DNA of 64,000 bases from Tethya wilhelma (GCA_964030475.1 CAXIPT010000002.1:8013331-8077330), one strand, 5' to 3'; shown: positions 22,685 to 34,607, counted from the stretch's first letter. Translations and numbers: made by a program. Notes: generated from the sequence alone by a model not told the origin.

Positions 22685-23496
22685 CACAAGTAGTAAAAAT
22701 TTTGTAAGTGTAGGAATGGGCAGTGCTGTAAAAAGTGATGGAACAAGGCAAGTCTCTGATTTCAGCACATGACTACTTCATTCTATCAGTCTAGATCTCC
22801 ACATCTGACTGTTTTCTTCGTTGCCTTATTGGATCAATGATTCAAGCAATTACTTGGCTGGAGTAAACTTTAGCTACAAAAAATTAATGAAGTAGTCATG
22901 TGCCAAAATCAGAGACTTGCCTTGTTCCATCACTTTTTACAGCACTGCCCATTCCTACACTGCATATTTTTACAAAATTTTTACTATTTGTTCATTTACA
23001 TTTTTCAACACAAAAGGTGCTCAATTGCATGGAGACTAGTGAGTCTCTACATCAGATGGGCATGTGCATTAGATACAGTTAAACCGCGTGGTCTTTTGAC
23101 GACCTTTACCTACAAAACTGGCTATGTAAAAAGTACGGTATTTTATTTCAATAGCTGCATGCCTAGATTAGTTTTAGGCACCAAACAAGTACAAAATGGC
23201 ATACTTTGGATGAAATGAAGTCTTGCTATCCAGTTAAAGTTGGCTCAATGCTTTTTGTTTGTCTGGAAATCGCGTTCAAGTTTGTCAGTTAGGAAGAAAA
23301 CAAAATTGCATTGTTATGCATATGGCAGAGTGCTGTAAGAAATTTCTGTGTATTTTGTGTGTTCTAAGGGAGGCTCTAAACATGTTTTAAGGCTTTGCTA
23401 TCTTTCTCTTTGGGTATTTTAAGCATGAACATTTTGTATTGTGTCTATGGGACAGTTGACCCATTACTACTATACGTACTACCATACGCAGTATGA
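22685..23496 (+). mobile_element. Family D element, copy 2
   Basis: Head from acaagtagtaaaaattttgt through gtaggaatgggcagtgctg to tactatttgt. Tail ends gtgtctatgggacagttgac, ccattactactatacg. The terminal hairpin is damaged here (tacgtactaccatacgcagt). The 106-codon ORF at 22898 is a repeat artefact. Confidence 0.75.
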
Positions 23497-23663
23497 TATA
23501 TAGTTGTACTTTAATATTATTATCATGCATGTACTGATTATTGGAACTTACTCACCAGTGAATATTTACTTATATGGAATAGCTCTATGTGTATTGCTCA
23601 ATATTGTATTAGTGTTGTCTCATGTCCTGTCATGCTTACTTTATGTTGGTTGTGTACTGATCT

Positions 23664-24355
23664 TTAAGCCTCGGCGCGTGAGTAACACATGCAGAGGGTT
23701 ATGGTAGTCGTTTGTGTGTCTGTCTGTCTGTCTGTTTGCTATAAAATTATCTGAAGCACGGCAGTCAAAATGGATCTATACTTATTTTCATAATTTGAGA
23801 TTATCTTGACAGGTATACAAGGTGCATAAGCCTCAGCGCATGTACCAAAATGCAAAACTTAGTTACTAGGCATGTCACCATGATCTGGCAGTAACGAGGC
23901 TAAGGAACCATCAAGTCTAAAGCCGTGGCAATAGTGAATGCTCAGTGCTGAGTCAGGAATGCAGTGATGTTCTGACACTGATACAAAACAACACACAACC
24001 AAATTGATATCTCACTGAATTAGCTTAGTTACTTTAATACCTATTCAAGCAAATATAATTTATGAGATACCCGGTATAAAGCTCACTGTCACTGAGCAGA
24101 CTGAGCTATGACCGACTGAGCCAAGCACACAGGCAGTCACTGTATTTCTAAATAACGCACGCTCCACGTGATAGGTGTGGTCTCGAAGCTAAGAAGCTAA
24201 AAAGCGCTCAGAGAAGCACAAAAGCCTCAGATCTCAGAAAGTACAGCGTTTTCCAAGATGCTAGACAAAAAATTTCAAGATAACTTCGATTCATGAACGT
24301 AAGTACCCTCCGTTTGGACCATAGAGCTGCCGTTCTTCAGATTATCTAGTAACAG

Positions 24356-24387
<32 letters not shown>

Positions 24388-24425
24388 CGACTACCGTAAC
24401 CCTCTGCACGTGCGCTGAGGCTTAA
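23664..24425. mobile_element. Family G element(s), probably nested
   Basis: Left end taagcctcggcgcgtgag with gcagagggttatggtagtcg. Right end, inverted, ctaccgtaaccctctgcacg, then tgcgctgaggcttaa. A second internal end (taagcctcagcgcatg) at about 23827 suggests one copy inserted in another. AC tract at 24355-24383. Confidence 0.6.
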
Positions 24426-24879
24426 TGAAGGCACCAAGGTGCTTAACCCTTGGCGCCCTAGCAATAGAATACATTGTCACACATGACAATCTAGCTTCCA
24501 GTACAGTAACAGTGGAGCCAGCAGAGGATACTAGCTACTATCATTTTAACCACTGATGAGGACGCCGGATGCCCTGCCGGACCAGGAGGCTAGTAGTGGC
24601 AGCCTGACTGGCTACACAGAGAATACTTAGTCACTAACAATGATCATAGTTAGAGTTCTAGCACTGTACTAGCTGGCAAGTTCACATAATATAAACATGA
24701 CCAGTGATTGTTCATCAGCCTATCATCAGCTCTGTCATGCCTTGGATTCATTAAAAACATGCTTATAATATGCCCAAACTGCGTGATTATTAAGAGTATA
24801 GTATTATTGCGTGCGTGCAAAGTAAGTCAGTTGCCTCTCAACTCCTTCATGTGCTTCTGCCTACGTAGTCTATTCTAAA

Positions 24880-25226
24880 TAACGCACACTAAGAAATGGG
24901 CGTGAATAGCAGGTGTGGCCTCGAAGCTTAGCGTTCAGAGAGGCTGAAAAGCCTCAGATCTCAGGAACTACAAGATTTTGTTGAATGCTACGTGTAATTT
25001 TTTTAGATAATATCCGATTATTTTACCTTGGTATGCCGCTTTTGAAGACTGGGCATTCCGTTCTTGAGATATAGAGTGCAAAAAAAATCTGTCAGACAGA
25101 CAGACAGACATACAAAACGACTACCGTAACTTTTGCTGCGCATGCGCGCACCAAGGGTTAATAAAGTGACTCATTGACAATTGATTTGCACGCCAAGGCT
25201 TATGCACCATAGGTGCTTTTATTGTA
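24880..25226. mobile_element. Family G fragment
   Basis: Contains the G phrases aaaagcctcagatctcagga and cattccgttcttgagatata, the cagacagacagacatac run, cgactaccgtaac, and the end caaggcttatgcaccatagg. The central part matches 34463-34607 closely. Confidence 0.6.
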
Positions 25227-25371
25227 TATGGCTATTGTGGTGCATTTGTGATACCATGTAAATACAGTTTAGTGCAAGAGGGAAGTAGCAATACAATTAC
25301 GCAAGAAGGAAATATTTATATTTCCCTGACAACATTGCATATATGTTGGCTTCCCATGATACAAATTTAAT
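25227..25371. other. Short spacer without a gene
   Basis: Lies between a family G fragment and the duplicated kinase promoter block. No ORF or repeat end seen. Confidence 0.4.
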
Positions 25372-26813
25372 CCCTCCCATCCCTCCTGTTCTCTATCAGT
25401 AACTTGTCGGTAAATCATGACCATTGAGAGTTCACTAACCATTTTAATAAACAGTATCTACGGCTTTGCTATATTCTAAACATACTGCCTGCTCATTACT
25501 GCTCTCCAAATTTCATATGTCCACTCCTACATATTATAATGAGGAACCTATAGGAGTGTTTTTTCTTGGTGTATAAATAAATGAGGGTGTTTTTAACAAA
25601 AAAATAAACAAAACAATAAAAAAAACTGTCGGAGTTTTCAGAGTGTGTGAGCTGAAGAGAAGGCAGTGTCAACTTCTGTCCAGAAACATGGAAGCTCATA
25701 TTGTGTGACAAAATGAATTACAGAAACAAAAGAATGACTTACTATAGGCATTTTAAGAGAGCACACAATCAATCTCCAGCCCACAAGTATTTTCACTTAG
25801 TCATGCAGTAGCTGGATTATTTATAAAGTAAACAGAAACTATAGCAATTTAACTTAGTATTGTGCCAAGAAGCTTTATAGTGCAGTAGGAAACATGCTAT
25901 CAGCATACCATCTACCATAAGCAACAGCAATAAACCATATAAATGCATGAGACTAATTCACTCATTAGTCTAAATTTATTACATGCCTGCTAGTCTGGTT
26001 TCATTGAAAAATTAATCTATACAATACTGTGGAGTACATGCAAGGTTACAGTCTACAATTCGCATGACACTTTAAACTCATGAGTGACCATGTCTAGTTA
26101 CTGTTACCTAGTGCAGATGGTATTTTCCTACTGCACTATAATAAGGTTCTTGGTGCAATTAATACAAGTACAATTGCTATATATAGTTAGACTTTACCTT
26201 ATCCCTTTCCAGGAATTGTATACAATGGCTTTATGCTACCAGAGTGTACTGTTTATGTGACATAGACTATTTATGTGTGTGTATACCTTGTATTGACTGC
26301 ACCTCAACCTAGCTATGTAATTAGAATATGCCAATGGTTTGCCGATCGAGTGCACACGTGTGCAAATTGAATGAACATTTAATGACAAAGCGAGTTACAC
26401 TTAGCTGAGTGTATATAGTAAACTCAAGTAAGATGAATGAAAGATACAAGTTTTTGAAATGGCTGTGTGTGATTTTAGTGGTTGTTGCTAATTCCATCAG
26501 TGAGCCATTTAAAGATCCGGCGACAACTCAAGATCCATGTGGACGAATTGGTCAACTCCCTCAGGATAATCCTAATGGATATTCAGACAATCTTTCTTGT
26601 GAAAGTTTTGATGGTGTACTGCAGTGTTTCCCACAGGAAGAGTTGTGTAATAACCACCCTTTTTGTCAGAGTGGTATAGATGAGGGGGTATTTCTTGCCC
26701 CCATAGTGTGTAAGGCCATATTAAACTTTACTAACTTACGTAGTAATTTGCGATGCATGTATGTTCCATATTAAGTTTGCTGTAGCTAAACTTTCCCCTC
26801 ATGCCATTCAGGC
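25372..26813 (+). repeat. Segmental duplication, copy 1 of the kinase promoter and exon 1
   Basis: Matches 34709-36054 from ccatccctcctgttctctat to ccctcatgccattcag, with insertions on both sides (about 200 bp here after 25456, about 140 bp in the other copy around 34897-35040). It covers upstream DNA and the first coding exon of the receptor kinase. A single N at 26819 follows the end of the match, so an assembly cause for the break cannot be excluded. Confidence 0.85.
26433..26774 (+). pseudogene. Orphan copy of receptor kinase exon 1 (signal peptide, Cys-rich)
   Basis: The ATG at 26433 lines up with the kinase start at 35655. It encodes a signal peptide (KWLCVILVVVANSIS) and the same Cys-rich segment (DPCGRIGQLPQDNP, CFPQEELCNNHPFC). 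At the place of the splice donor the other copy has gtgtgtacgtaagg. Here four bases are missing (gtgtgtaagg), so the donor is lost or shifted, and the frame runs on through AILNFTNLRSN to a stop at 26772-26774. No kinase, membrane or other receptor exons follow; the next feature is a MITE. If expressed it would give a small secreted Cys-rich protein of about 113 residues. More likely a dead partial duplication. Confidence 0.6.
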
Positions 26814-26819
26814 CGGGTN

Positions 26820-27045
26820 ATAGGAATGGCCAAATCGTAAAAAGTGAGCAAACAAGATAGGAATGCTGGTCAGATTGAGCGAGTTCATTCCTGTGTCTAC
26901 AATGTCATTGAGCTATGAACATAGGTGACACAGTGAAATGAACTCCTCGCTCAATCTGATAAGCATTCCTATCTTGTTTGCTCACTTTTTTACGATTTGG
27001 CCATTCCTATGTTTACATTACATTTCTAATGTTTTTTGTACTTGT
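26820..27045. mobile_element. MITE family A, copy 2 (left end cut at an N)
   Basis: Body and right end as in copy 1 (ataggaatggccaaatcg, gagcaaacaagataggaatg, right end gttttttgtacttgt). The left terminal 30 bp are absent and replaced by the N at 26819, which points to a join in the assembly. Confidence 0.8.
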
Positions 27046-27410
27046 AAATGATAGCGACCATGACAAACATAAAATTATAAACAGCACATTAATTGTATGT
27101 AATTAGGAATGATTGAACAGTTTGAGAGTGTGTACAATAGTCACATTAAAGATGATAATTGTTTGATGGGTATTAAGACAGAACATTTGTTGCAGGGGCA
27201 GCAGAGTCTGAGCAGACATGGAAAGTACACAAATCTTCATCATTGAAGTGATTTACTAAGTGTCTCCATAAAAGGTACGTGCTTCAAATTGGGACATGAT
27301 GGTTTCATGGGATAAAGAAAGATCATGTGTTCCATAAATGTAGAAGATGATTAAAATAGAGGTGTCGGTCTTTATTTGATCTGCAGAGTGGTTGGTTGAG
27401 CTAGCAGATC
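27046..27410. other. No gene seen
   Basis: Between two MITEs. Short frames only. Confidence 0.4.
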
Positions 27411-27773
27411 ATAGGCGTAGGAAGCTATTTCAGTTTGGGGGGGCTATAGTCAGTGCTACACTGCTGTGCTAGTGGCCATCATGCAAGAGGGGGATGCGCC
27501 CCCAGAAAATTTTAGAGGTTTGGATGCTCTGAGGTGAAATCTGGGGAATTTTGGGGCTATTTTTTCTTGTTCTTCCGTCTCATCATCATGGCCAGCTTCC
27601 TCGGTGGCAACCGTGGCACTACTAGTACTGTGCGTATGTACGTGCATGCGCAATACGCTTGGCCCCCAGCCACGCCCATAGCGCATAGCTTATGCATTGG
27701 TACAAAGTTTGCAAAATTCATAAATTTTTGGGGGGGCTATAGCCCCCCTAGCCCCCCCGGTTCCTACGCCTAT
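27411..27773. mobile_element. MITE with ataggcgtaggaa ends and target duplication
   Basis: Inverted ends ataggcgtaggaa and ttcctacgcctat, inside them gggggggctatagtc and gggggggctatagcc. Flanked by the direct repeat gcagatc at 27404-27410 and 27774-27780. The ORFs on both strands lie inside the element and are not genes. Confidence 0.85.
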
Positions 27774-28682
27774 GCAGATCTAGTAGGGTTATCATTGAAG
27801 GAGAGGAAAGTGAGGATAACAAAAGAGGGTTGTTTCAAGCATTTGATAAAGGAATGAGATCATTCAGTTTAAGAATCATCATAAGAGGAAACTAGGTTTT
27901 AAGCGGCTTTGTAGGAGAAAGAAAAATCATTCAAAATGAATTTCGTTGCTCAACGCTGGACACATTCAAGCACAGATGGGTCTAGTTTGAGCTAGATTTC
28001 TGTTGCCACTTTTGTATACTGGCGTATGCAATTGTTAAGTTCCGGCCATTCCTATACTATACCTCCAATTTTGTATAGTCTTGGTTCACTTGTGGATGTA
28101 TGCACAGTTTTATGATCATGATTGTACATGGTTGTGGTCTTCATAATTAGACATCCTCTTCGTTGGCTGCTTCAGTCCTATGCAGTAATTGAACGCCAGA
28201 AACACACACATATATAGTCAAACTAAGAAATTACAGATTTGAATACAAATGAGTGTTTGCCTAGCCGTACCGATATTATGACCAAAAATTGATGCAATAA
28301 GGCTAATAATTGTGTGATACAGTTTAAATGTGAATATTCATTAAAATTAAATACAACATTACATGTGGTTATAGTAAAATAGTGCAACATAAATGATAAT
28401 CTGGAATTGATGTGTGCATGGGTAAAATAAAGTATTTGCCATTGCAGGCTTAACAAGCAATTCAATGAGCATGCAACAACTCAATCCGCAATAAACACAA
28501 CCAGTTAGTAACTGGTTAGGCGGAGAGGCGACACTCAACCCACTCATACAAATCTTTGGGGAGTGTACCAATGTCAGAAACAAACATTGGGTGCTCAAAT
28601 TGAAAGCTGTTAAAAATCTGTGTTATCATTATTATTACTTTTTTTTTTGAAACAATAAAGTAGCGAATCATACAATGTAACC
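27774..28682. other. No gene seen
   Basis: About 900 bp. The word ggccattcctatactata at 28045 resembles the box near family D and E hairpins, without a hairpin. Minus-strand ORFs of about 80 codons at 28223-28598 are unsupported. Confidence 0.35.
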
Positions 28683-29382
28683 TTATACTGTAGATTGAAC
28701 TACTTTAAAATGGTTTCCAGTATGGTATACATACATGGCAGAATTAGTACCACTGTCGAAAGTCTCCAGAGAGGGATCTACATGGCTAGGAGAGTGTGGT
28801 TGCCATGTGCCATGTTGCCTACTGTATGAAAAAATTTGTGTTAAGCAAATGGGCCAGTGCAAACATTTCTATAGATGTGCCCCACACACTATCTGTACTC
28901 ATTTCTAAATCTGAGAGGTATTCTTCAATACTATTGTAATTTGCATTGATGCCAACATAGCCACTGGTCATGAATAAATCATTGTTTATTTCCATGTGAC
29001 TCACTATTGCATTATGTATTTCTCTATGCTGTGTCTGTGACCCAGTAATTATATATGAGAAGGCACGGAACAAACAGTTCCCATCCCCCCTGGTATTAAC
29101 AAGGGTTCTAGTGTCAGGGCGTCTCAAAGCAACTGTTGGACCACCTGATGTGACACCACTTGTATGTCTAAATCTTAACCCCAGTTGAGTACACACACTA
29201 CGCTGCCAGTCTGCACTGACTGGGTTATAACAAAAAGGCCACACACCAAGTCTGCTGGGCTCATAATCTTTATGGGTACACACTCTCTTACACTCACTGT
29301 TCTGTTCTGAATCAGGACATTTACGCTTCTTACCAGCGTTCTGTTCAGTGGCCAACTTAGTAGCCTTGGATACTGTTACCAT
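28683..29382 (-). pseudogene. OTU-type cysteine protease with one frameshift
   Basis: OTU proteases cleave ubiquitin chains; many copies in basal animals are linked to transposons. Read on the minus strand from ATG at 29382. Order: a basic nuclear-signal-like N-terminus (KKRKCPDSEQ), a Cys-containing linker, then the OTU core. GDGNCLFRAFSYIITGSQ carries the catalytic Asp and Cys, and WGTSIEMFALAHLLNTNFFI is the following core. The frame stops at 28819. One base later, in the next frame, it continues RQHGTWQPHSPSHVDPS and ends YVYHTGNHFKVV, supplying the expected catalytic His (NHFKVV), with TAA at 28683-28685. So the domain is complete apart from one extra base near 28820-28824. This may be a young pseudogene, a polymorphism or a sequencing error. 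Confidence 0.7.
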
Positions 29383-30249
29383 ACTATCAGCATCAATTAC
29401 AAGTTACCATGTTTAGGCTGGGGTGGTATCGAGTACTGTGGTAAATCTATTCTGAAATTTCCTCTCATCCTGTTCACTTCACGAATGCCACATTCACTAA
29501 CAATGATAGAACTGGGGTGGAATGCTGAGAGATGGAGGCCTGTCAAGGATTTAACCCTTTAGGGCCCAGATTATTTATGCATACTTAATTAGACTTTATG
29601 AATATTAAAGGAACTGTGTCACTATATAAGCGGTGTTTTGTTGCTAAAAATAAAAATAATGACGTTTTGTGACGTTTTTTGTTGATACGCGGGTACCACG
29701 TCCGGGAACGTTTGCATACTACTCCGNTATGACAACTCAACATTTTCTGAATTATCACATAAAATACCCATATCCATGTACCTCAAAAATTGGTCTACGA
29801 ATTAGGCCGGCATAAGAGTAGGGAAAAAAAGTGCCAAAATTGGTGTGTTTTATATAGAAAACTTGCATCTTTATGGGCATGTTTGATTAGTGGGTGGTTT
29901 ATAAGGTATATCCAACAAATTTGTGTGCATATACCTTGTTAAACTTGAAGTATGTAATATTCTATAGACCTACTACTAGATCACAGAGTTAATATGGGCG
30001 TGGAACCACACACAGGTCTACGTGTGCACTATAAGATAAAGATATGACATCAATCATGAACAGTAAACAGTACATAGCTACGGTCACAGTGAAACAAATT
30101 ACATTTCGATTAAAAACTAGATATCCAGCTATAGTAATTAGCAACTGAAGTAACCAACCTGTTGTAGATTGAAATGTAAAACAGGAAAATGTTAACAGAG
30201 AATCACACTCTCTATTTATACTAATTACAAGTAGTATGTGAAAGATTTG
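29383..30249. other. No gene seen; single N at 29727
   Basis: About 870 bp. A TATA-like actatataagcgg at 29610 and a repeated gacgttttgtgacgttt, but no coding region. The 99-codon minus ORF at 29989 has no recognisable features and enters the family D fragment. Confidence 0.35.
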
Positions 30250-31015
30250 CAGTGTTGGAATGCAGTGCTGTAAGGAGTATTGGAACAAGACAATGCCTCA
30301 AATTCAGCACCTGAATACTTCATTTTCACTTGATCCCTCATAATTACATTTTGCTCAGTCCTAGTTAAATCTATACACGCATAGCTTACTAATGGTTCCC
30401 TGAAATCCTGGTAATTAGTTGCAAGAATTGGCTAAGCAGGCAAAATTAGATTACTGGCGAAGATTTACAATTGGACAAAAAAAATTAAGCAGCTGTGTAT
30501 GTGCAAAATTAAGACATGTCTTGTTACAATATACGTATAACTTTTTATTAATTGTTCATACACCTTTTTCAATACTACTGGCCATGGGTGGAGACTTTTG
30601 AACTCTACCTACAAGAAGATGGCCAGATTGAAGTACATAAATTAAATTAATACTTAAAGTCAATCTAGTTTTTTTAGGCCTGTTTCATATCAAGGGACCT
30701 GTGGTAAGGACTTACTTTGTCTAGTCAAAGTTGGCTCAACACTTTCTGGTTCTCGATCTGTCAATTATGTTTAAGTAAGTGAGTATGTATGTGTGTACAT
30801 ATAAGGGGAACGAAAAATGGTGCTGACTATTTTGGCTTCCCACTAGCACACTTTACGAGTGCACAGAAGAGTTTCTGTCAGCTTTAGGCCATTTGTAATC
30901 TGAGCCTCTGAGCAATTTTGAAGACTTGTAAAGCTTGCTTTATTAGGTGGTAAACATTTTGTATTTGTGAAATGGGACATTCAGCGCATCTGTATGTACT
31001 ACCATACAATAGTAC
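30250..31015 (+). mobile_element. Family D element, copy 3 (diverged)
   Basis: Head phrases ggaatgcagtgctgtaagga and attggaacaagacaatgcct. Tail phrases caacactttctggttctcga, ggcttcccactagcac, ttgtgaaatgggacattcag. The terminal hairpin is tgtatg-tactac-cataca (30991-31008): the stem has changed on both arms and still pairs. Confidence 0.65.
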
Positions 31016-31568
31016 ATCATAATGATACCTAGATACTAAGTATTGCACAGAAATGGGATTAAGTCCTATACAGCAAACAAAGGATGATCAAAAGCATATC
31101 AGAAAGGAAACTTTCCTAGACAATATATTTAAGCGAAATAGGATGTAACTTGTTAAAAAGCATAAAGATAAATTGTACAATTATTGAGCAATGGTAAAAC
31201 ACACATAGATCACACTATGTAAGTATCAAGTTCCAAATATAGTTATTCTAAATTTAATGTATCACAGCAAAAATGGTTTTACATATGGTATTTTTAATGG
31301 ACACAGAACCACATACACGTACAGATGCATATGAGTAGATTGGCCAAAAAGCTAAAGTTTTTAATGCGTACGTCACAATGAAACTAATTATCATTTAGTC
31401 AGTATCCGGGCAATCATAAATTTCATAGTATTTAAAGACAAAGAATAACAGCATTGGTCACATTTACAGCAGAAGCGAACAGCTGAACTATTGCTGAACT
31501 CGGAAAACTCTAACTGAGAGAATTTACATAACCAGGATATTCACGATTTGGAACTTGAGAAACAAAAT
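31016..31568 (+). promoter_or_regulatory. Upstream region of the EF-hand gene
   Basis: AT-rich DNA of about 550 bp without ORFs. No clear TATA box at the usual distance from the start at 31569. The transcript start cannot be placed from sequence alone. Confidence 0.25.
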
Positions 31569-32036
31569 ATGATGCTCAACAGTGTTGTAGCACTTGTTAT
31601 AGTGGCTGCAGTTGCTTCAGTTGCTAATGGCATGTGTTGTCCTGGTTGTTCCGGGGGATTCTTTGGAATCGGAGGTAGGTGCTCTGACGGGACTGGTTGC
31701 ACACCTTTCGTCGATTGGTGTTGTGCAACTGGCCCATGCAATTCAGGATGCTGTGACTGTTACGGTAGCTGTCGTACTGGCAAGGAAGAAGCAAAAAGTC
31801 AAGTACAAATCCAATCAGAAAACCTCGGAATAGCTCTTGCACGGTTCAATTCTTTTGATGATGACAAAAATGGTGAAATTGATGAAGGGGAATTTTTGAA
31901 AAAAATTGGACATCGCCTTGATAAACATGGTGAATTTCAGAAGATGGATGTTGATGGCAGTAAGTCTATTACTTTGGATGAATTCGATAAAGATGCCGGA
32001 CAAGCTTCTAAAGCGCTCACGCTGATGTTTAAGTGA
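31569..32036 (+). CDS. Secreted Cys-rich protein with two EF-hands
   Basis: A 155-residue intronless gene. The ATG at 31569 is chosen because it begins the signal peptide MMLNSVVALVIVAAVASVANG; the frame is open 21 bases further up only through a TTG. The mature N-terminal part is a compact Cys-rich module, with spaced pairs such as CCPGC, WCCATGPCNSGCCDC and YGSC, about 12 Cys in 45 residues. A short linker follows, then two EF-hand loops: DDDKNGEIDEGE (about residues 102-113) and DVDGSKSITLDE (about 132-143). Both loops have acidic residues at positions 1, 3 and 12 and Gly at 6 in the first; the second has Ser there. A calcium-binding extracellular role is inferred; the Cys module is not recognised. 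The gene lies alone between transposons. Confidence 0.85.
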   Translation: MMLNSVVALVIVAAVASVANGMCCPGCSGGFFGIGGRCSDGTGCTPFVDWCCATGPCNSGCCDCYGSCRTGKEEAKSQVQIQSENLGIALARFNSFDDDKNGEIDEGEFLKKIGHRLDKHGEFQKMDVDGSKSITLDEFDKDAGQASKALTLMFK

Positions 32037-32824
32037 ATCTTCCAAATTTGTTGAATCATGAACGAAATAATAAGATTCAAAAACAGTAGTTGTATAGTGG
32101 CATTCAGAATAGACAGACATCTGCAATTGTTACTTGAACATTAGTTTTTATTTTAGAATATAGGTGTAGTATGATTAGCTGCAAATGCCATATATGTATA
32201 TTTTAATGTAACAACATTTTCACATGCAATGTCAAGCAAGCAAATGTATATATTCGTGCAGCAAAAAATTCTATAGTCTGTGTTCTGCATATATAGATAA
32301 TTGCCCATCACTTGAAATTAACTTACTGCAGAATCAGGATATTAATGATACAGATAAAATGAGACTTAAGGATATTTTATGATTGTATAACAATTATAAT
32401 TTCAGTAATAGCAGGCCAATAATAATCTCAGTGTAAGGAATGGCAATGTACATGTGTGTAGTTGCTCATTCAATTATCAGTTTAGTCTAGTTGTGTAAAT
32501 AAACATAAAACTATATTCTGAATTCTACCATATAGTTTGTTCAAGTAAACGGAAGTGGCTCTATACTGAGAACACAGCCTAAGAAAACTAACATTGGTTC
32601 TGCAGAAACAAATGCATGTCAATGGAGACTTTCTTCAAGACAATTAACTAATACATATGGACAAATTAACAAGTATTATAATTATACTACTGGTTATGAC
32701 TACAACCGTAAAAGCGACTTAATTTTTACACATAATACATTGTCCCTCAGCATGCTTAATATAATGCTAGCTGATTCTAAGCAAAAGCATTATTTATAAT
32801 AGTAAGGAAATTCTCATGGTAATA
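32037..32824. other. 3' flank of the EF-hand gene, no gene seen
   Basis: AT-rich sequence. AATAAT and AATAAA-like words occur at about 32070 and 32499 but none can be tied to a transcript end. Confidence 0.35.
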
Positions 32825-32867
32825 TAAGCCTCAGTGCATGTGTAGCACGTGCAGTGGATAACAGTAG

Positions 32868-32905
<38 letters not shown>

Positions 32906-33493
32906 TCTGTCTGTCTGTTACTAGATTATCTGAAGAATGGCAGCTCTATATGGTCCAAACGGAAGGTACTTACATTCATGAATCGAAAATATCTAGAAAT
33001 TTGTTGTGTAGAATCTTGCAAGACACTGTAGTTTCTGGCTTAGCTGCATGCTAGGACAGGTAAGTAACTCATTGATTGCAAATTGAATATAGTGATATAA
33101 TACTTTGTATAGAAGTATCCATCATAGTATCCATCATATATAATTGGTTAGTTGTGTCAGGCTGACTAGCATAGCCTGGCTGGATACTCAGTAGCTGGCT
33201 ACAGCTGAGCATTCAATTTGCAAGTATATACTACAAGCGTCAAAAGTATATTCAATGAATTTCTAAACAGAGGTTTAAATATTCTAACTATGCTGACCAC
33301 AGCTCAGTACATCCTTAGTAATTGCAGCAGGCTAGAACTGATTTTGCTAGGCTGACACCTCTCATAGTCCGGATACGCCAGACTACACCTCTCATGCAGT
33401 GGATGATGCTGGTCATAAGTCATGCATACATGCATGTTTAGTTGTGCATGCTAGTTGAGTGCGCCAAGGCTTATGCACCTTGGTGCTTTCATT
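32825..33493. mobile_element. Family G element, copy 3
   Basis: Left end taagcctcagtgcatgtg, gcacgtgcagtggataacag, a TG tract at 32873-32902, then agattatctgaagaatggca. Right end gcgccaaggcttatgcacct, tggtgctttcattt. The two 60-66 codon ORFs come from the TG tract. Confidence 0.65.
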
Positions 33494-33892
33494 TAGTTAC
33501 AGTATATCCTAGATCTTGCTTAGCTTTCTCTTAGAACCTCTTCCAGCCTTCACATAATATGTCTCTATCCTAGTTTCCACACAGATCTCGGTAGAATATA
33601 TGCTCATTCCAGCATCTTTTACTAGCTTCTTGGCTCTGGATGGGGGAAGTTAGGGTTGCCTTGTCCAGTGAGTGTTGCCTCTTATACCCCAAGAACCTAA
33701 TTTATCTTACCCACGCAGGATTCAGCATTTTTCAATGCTTGGATGCTACATGCAGAGACTACAGAAAGATTTAGTCGATGAAAAATGCAATGATAATAAT
33801 ATTATATTATTGCTTTGTGGGCTCCTTTTGGACAACACTGAATCAATAACGTTGGCCACACATATTAGCAGCAGAGTTAGTAACTATCACGT

Positions 33893-34105
33893 TTACCAGA
33901 ACAGCTTCACCAAGTACTCGTCTAATGATTCACTTAACCTCAAGAATGTCAACAAATACTTCTCTATCATGAAGATAATGAATAACAAGGGAAAGCTGCT
34001 CCTTGCGGCTACTTTATCAGCAATGATGGAGTAAAATTTGGCACTTTTTACCTCATTTAGGATATCACCACAAGGATCTTGTTTCCATGCAATCACAGCA
34101 ATCAA
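33893..34105 (-). pseudogene. hAT-family transposase fragment, DUF4371-like
   Basis: The minus-strand frame reads DILNEVKSAKFYSIIADKVA, then EKYLLTFLRLSESLDEYL. The pattern ILNEV..AKFYSIIADE is the start of the RNase H-like core in DUF4371/ZMYM-like hAT transposases, where the Asp of ADE is the first catalytic residue; here it reads ADK. The rest of the core is not present on either side. Only a remnant, with no ends identified. The 120-codon plus-strand ORF over the same bases is its shadow. Confidence 0.4.
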
Positions 34106-34462
34106 ATAATTTTGAATGGATTTTGATGTATATTGGGCACTCTTTAGTCTTAGTATCCTCCAACAAGCTTGTGGTTCATGACTCAGAAAGCATGTGTGAG
34201 TATGCCATTTTCATTGCTGAAGGCAGATCATGCTTATATAGCAAAGCTTGAGTTTATGCTGTCACCAACGTTAACATGACAAGGTTTTTGGGGAAGTTGA
34301 TAATGCCAGAGTTGAAAGTTCATTGAAAAGATGATTCTTGAGAAGGTGTCTGTTTCAGCCTAAAACCATACTAACTGTTATCAAAACTGGCCTGCATGAA
34401 AGATACGCTACATAGAGAATCTACAGCCACTAGTGAGTGAATTTGAAGTTTTTTGTGTCTCA

Positions 34463-34607
34463 ATACATATCTTGGTGTGCCGCTTTTGAAGACTGGACAT
34501 TCCGTTCTTGAGGTATACAGTGCACAAAAAATCTGTCAGACAGACAGACATACAAAACGCGTATACGTACCATAATCCTTGCTATGCATGCATACGCCAA
34601 GGGTTAA
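34463..34607. mobile_element. Family G fragment
   Basis: Matches 25030-25160: gtgccgcttttgaagactgg, cattccgttcttgaggtata, cagacagacagacatac, then a changed end cgccaagggttaatt. Confidence 0.6.

Noticed and set aside
24355..24383. Possible CRISPR-like array in the short repeats around 23-25 kb
   Set aside because: The repeats are AC and cagacagacagac simple sequence inside transposons, in a eukaryotic genome; there are no regular spacers.
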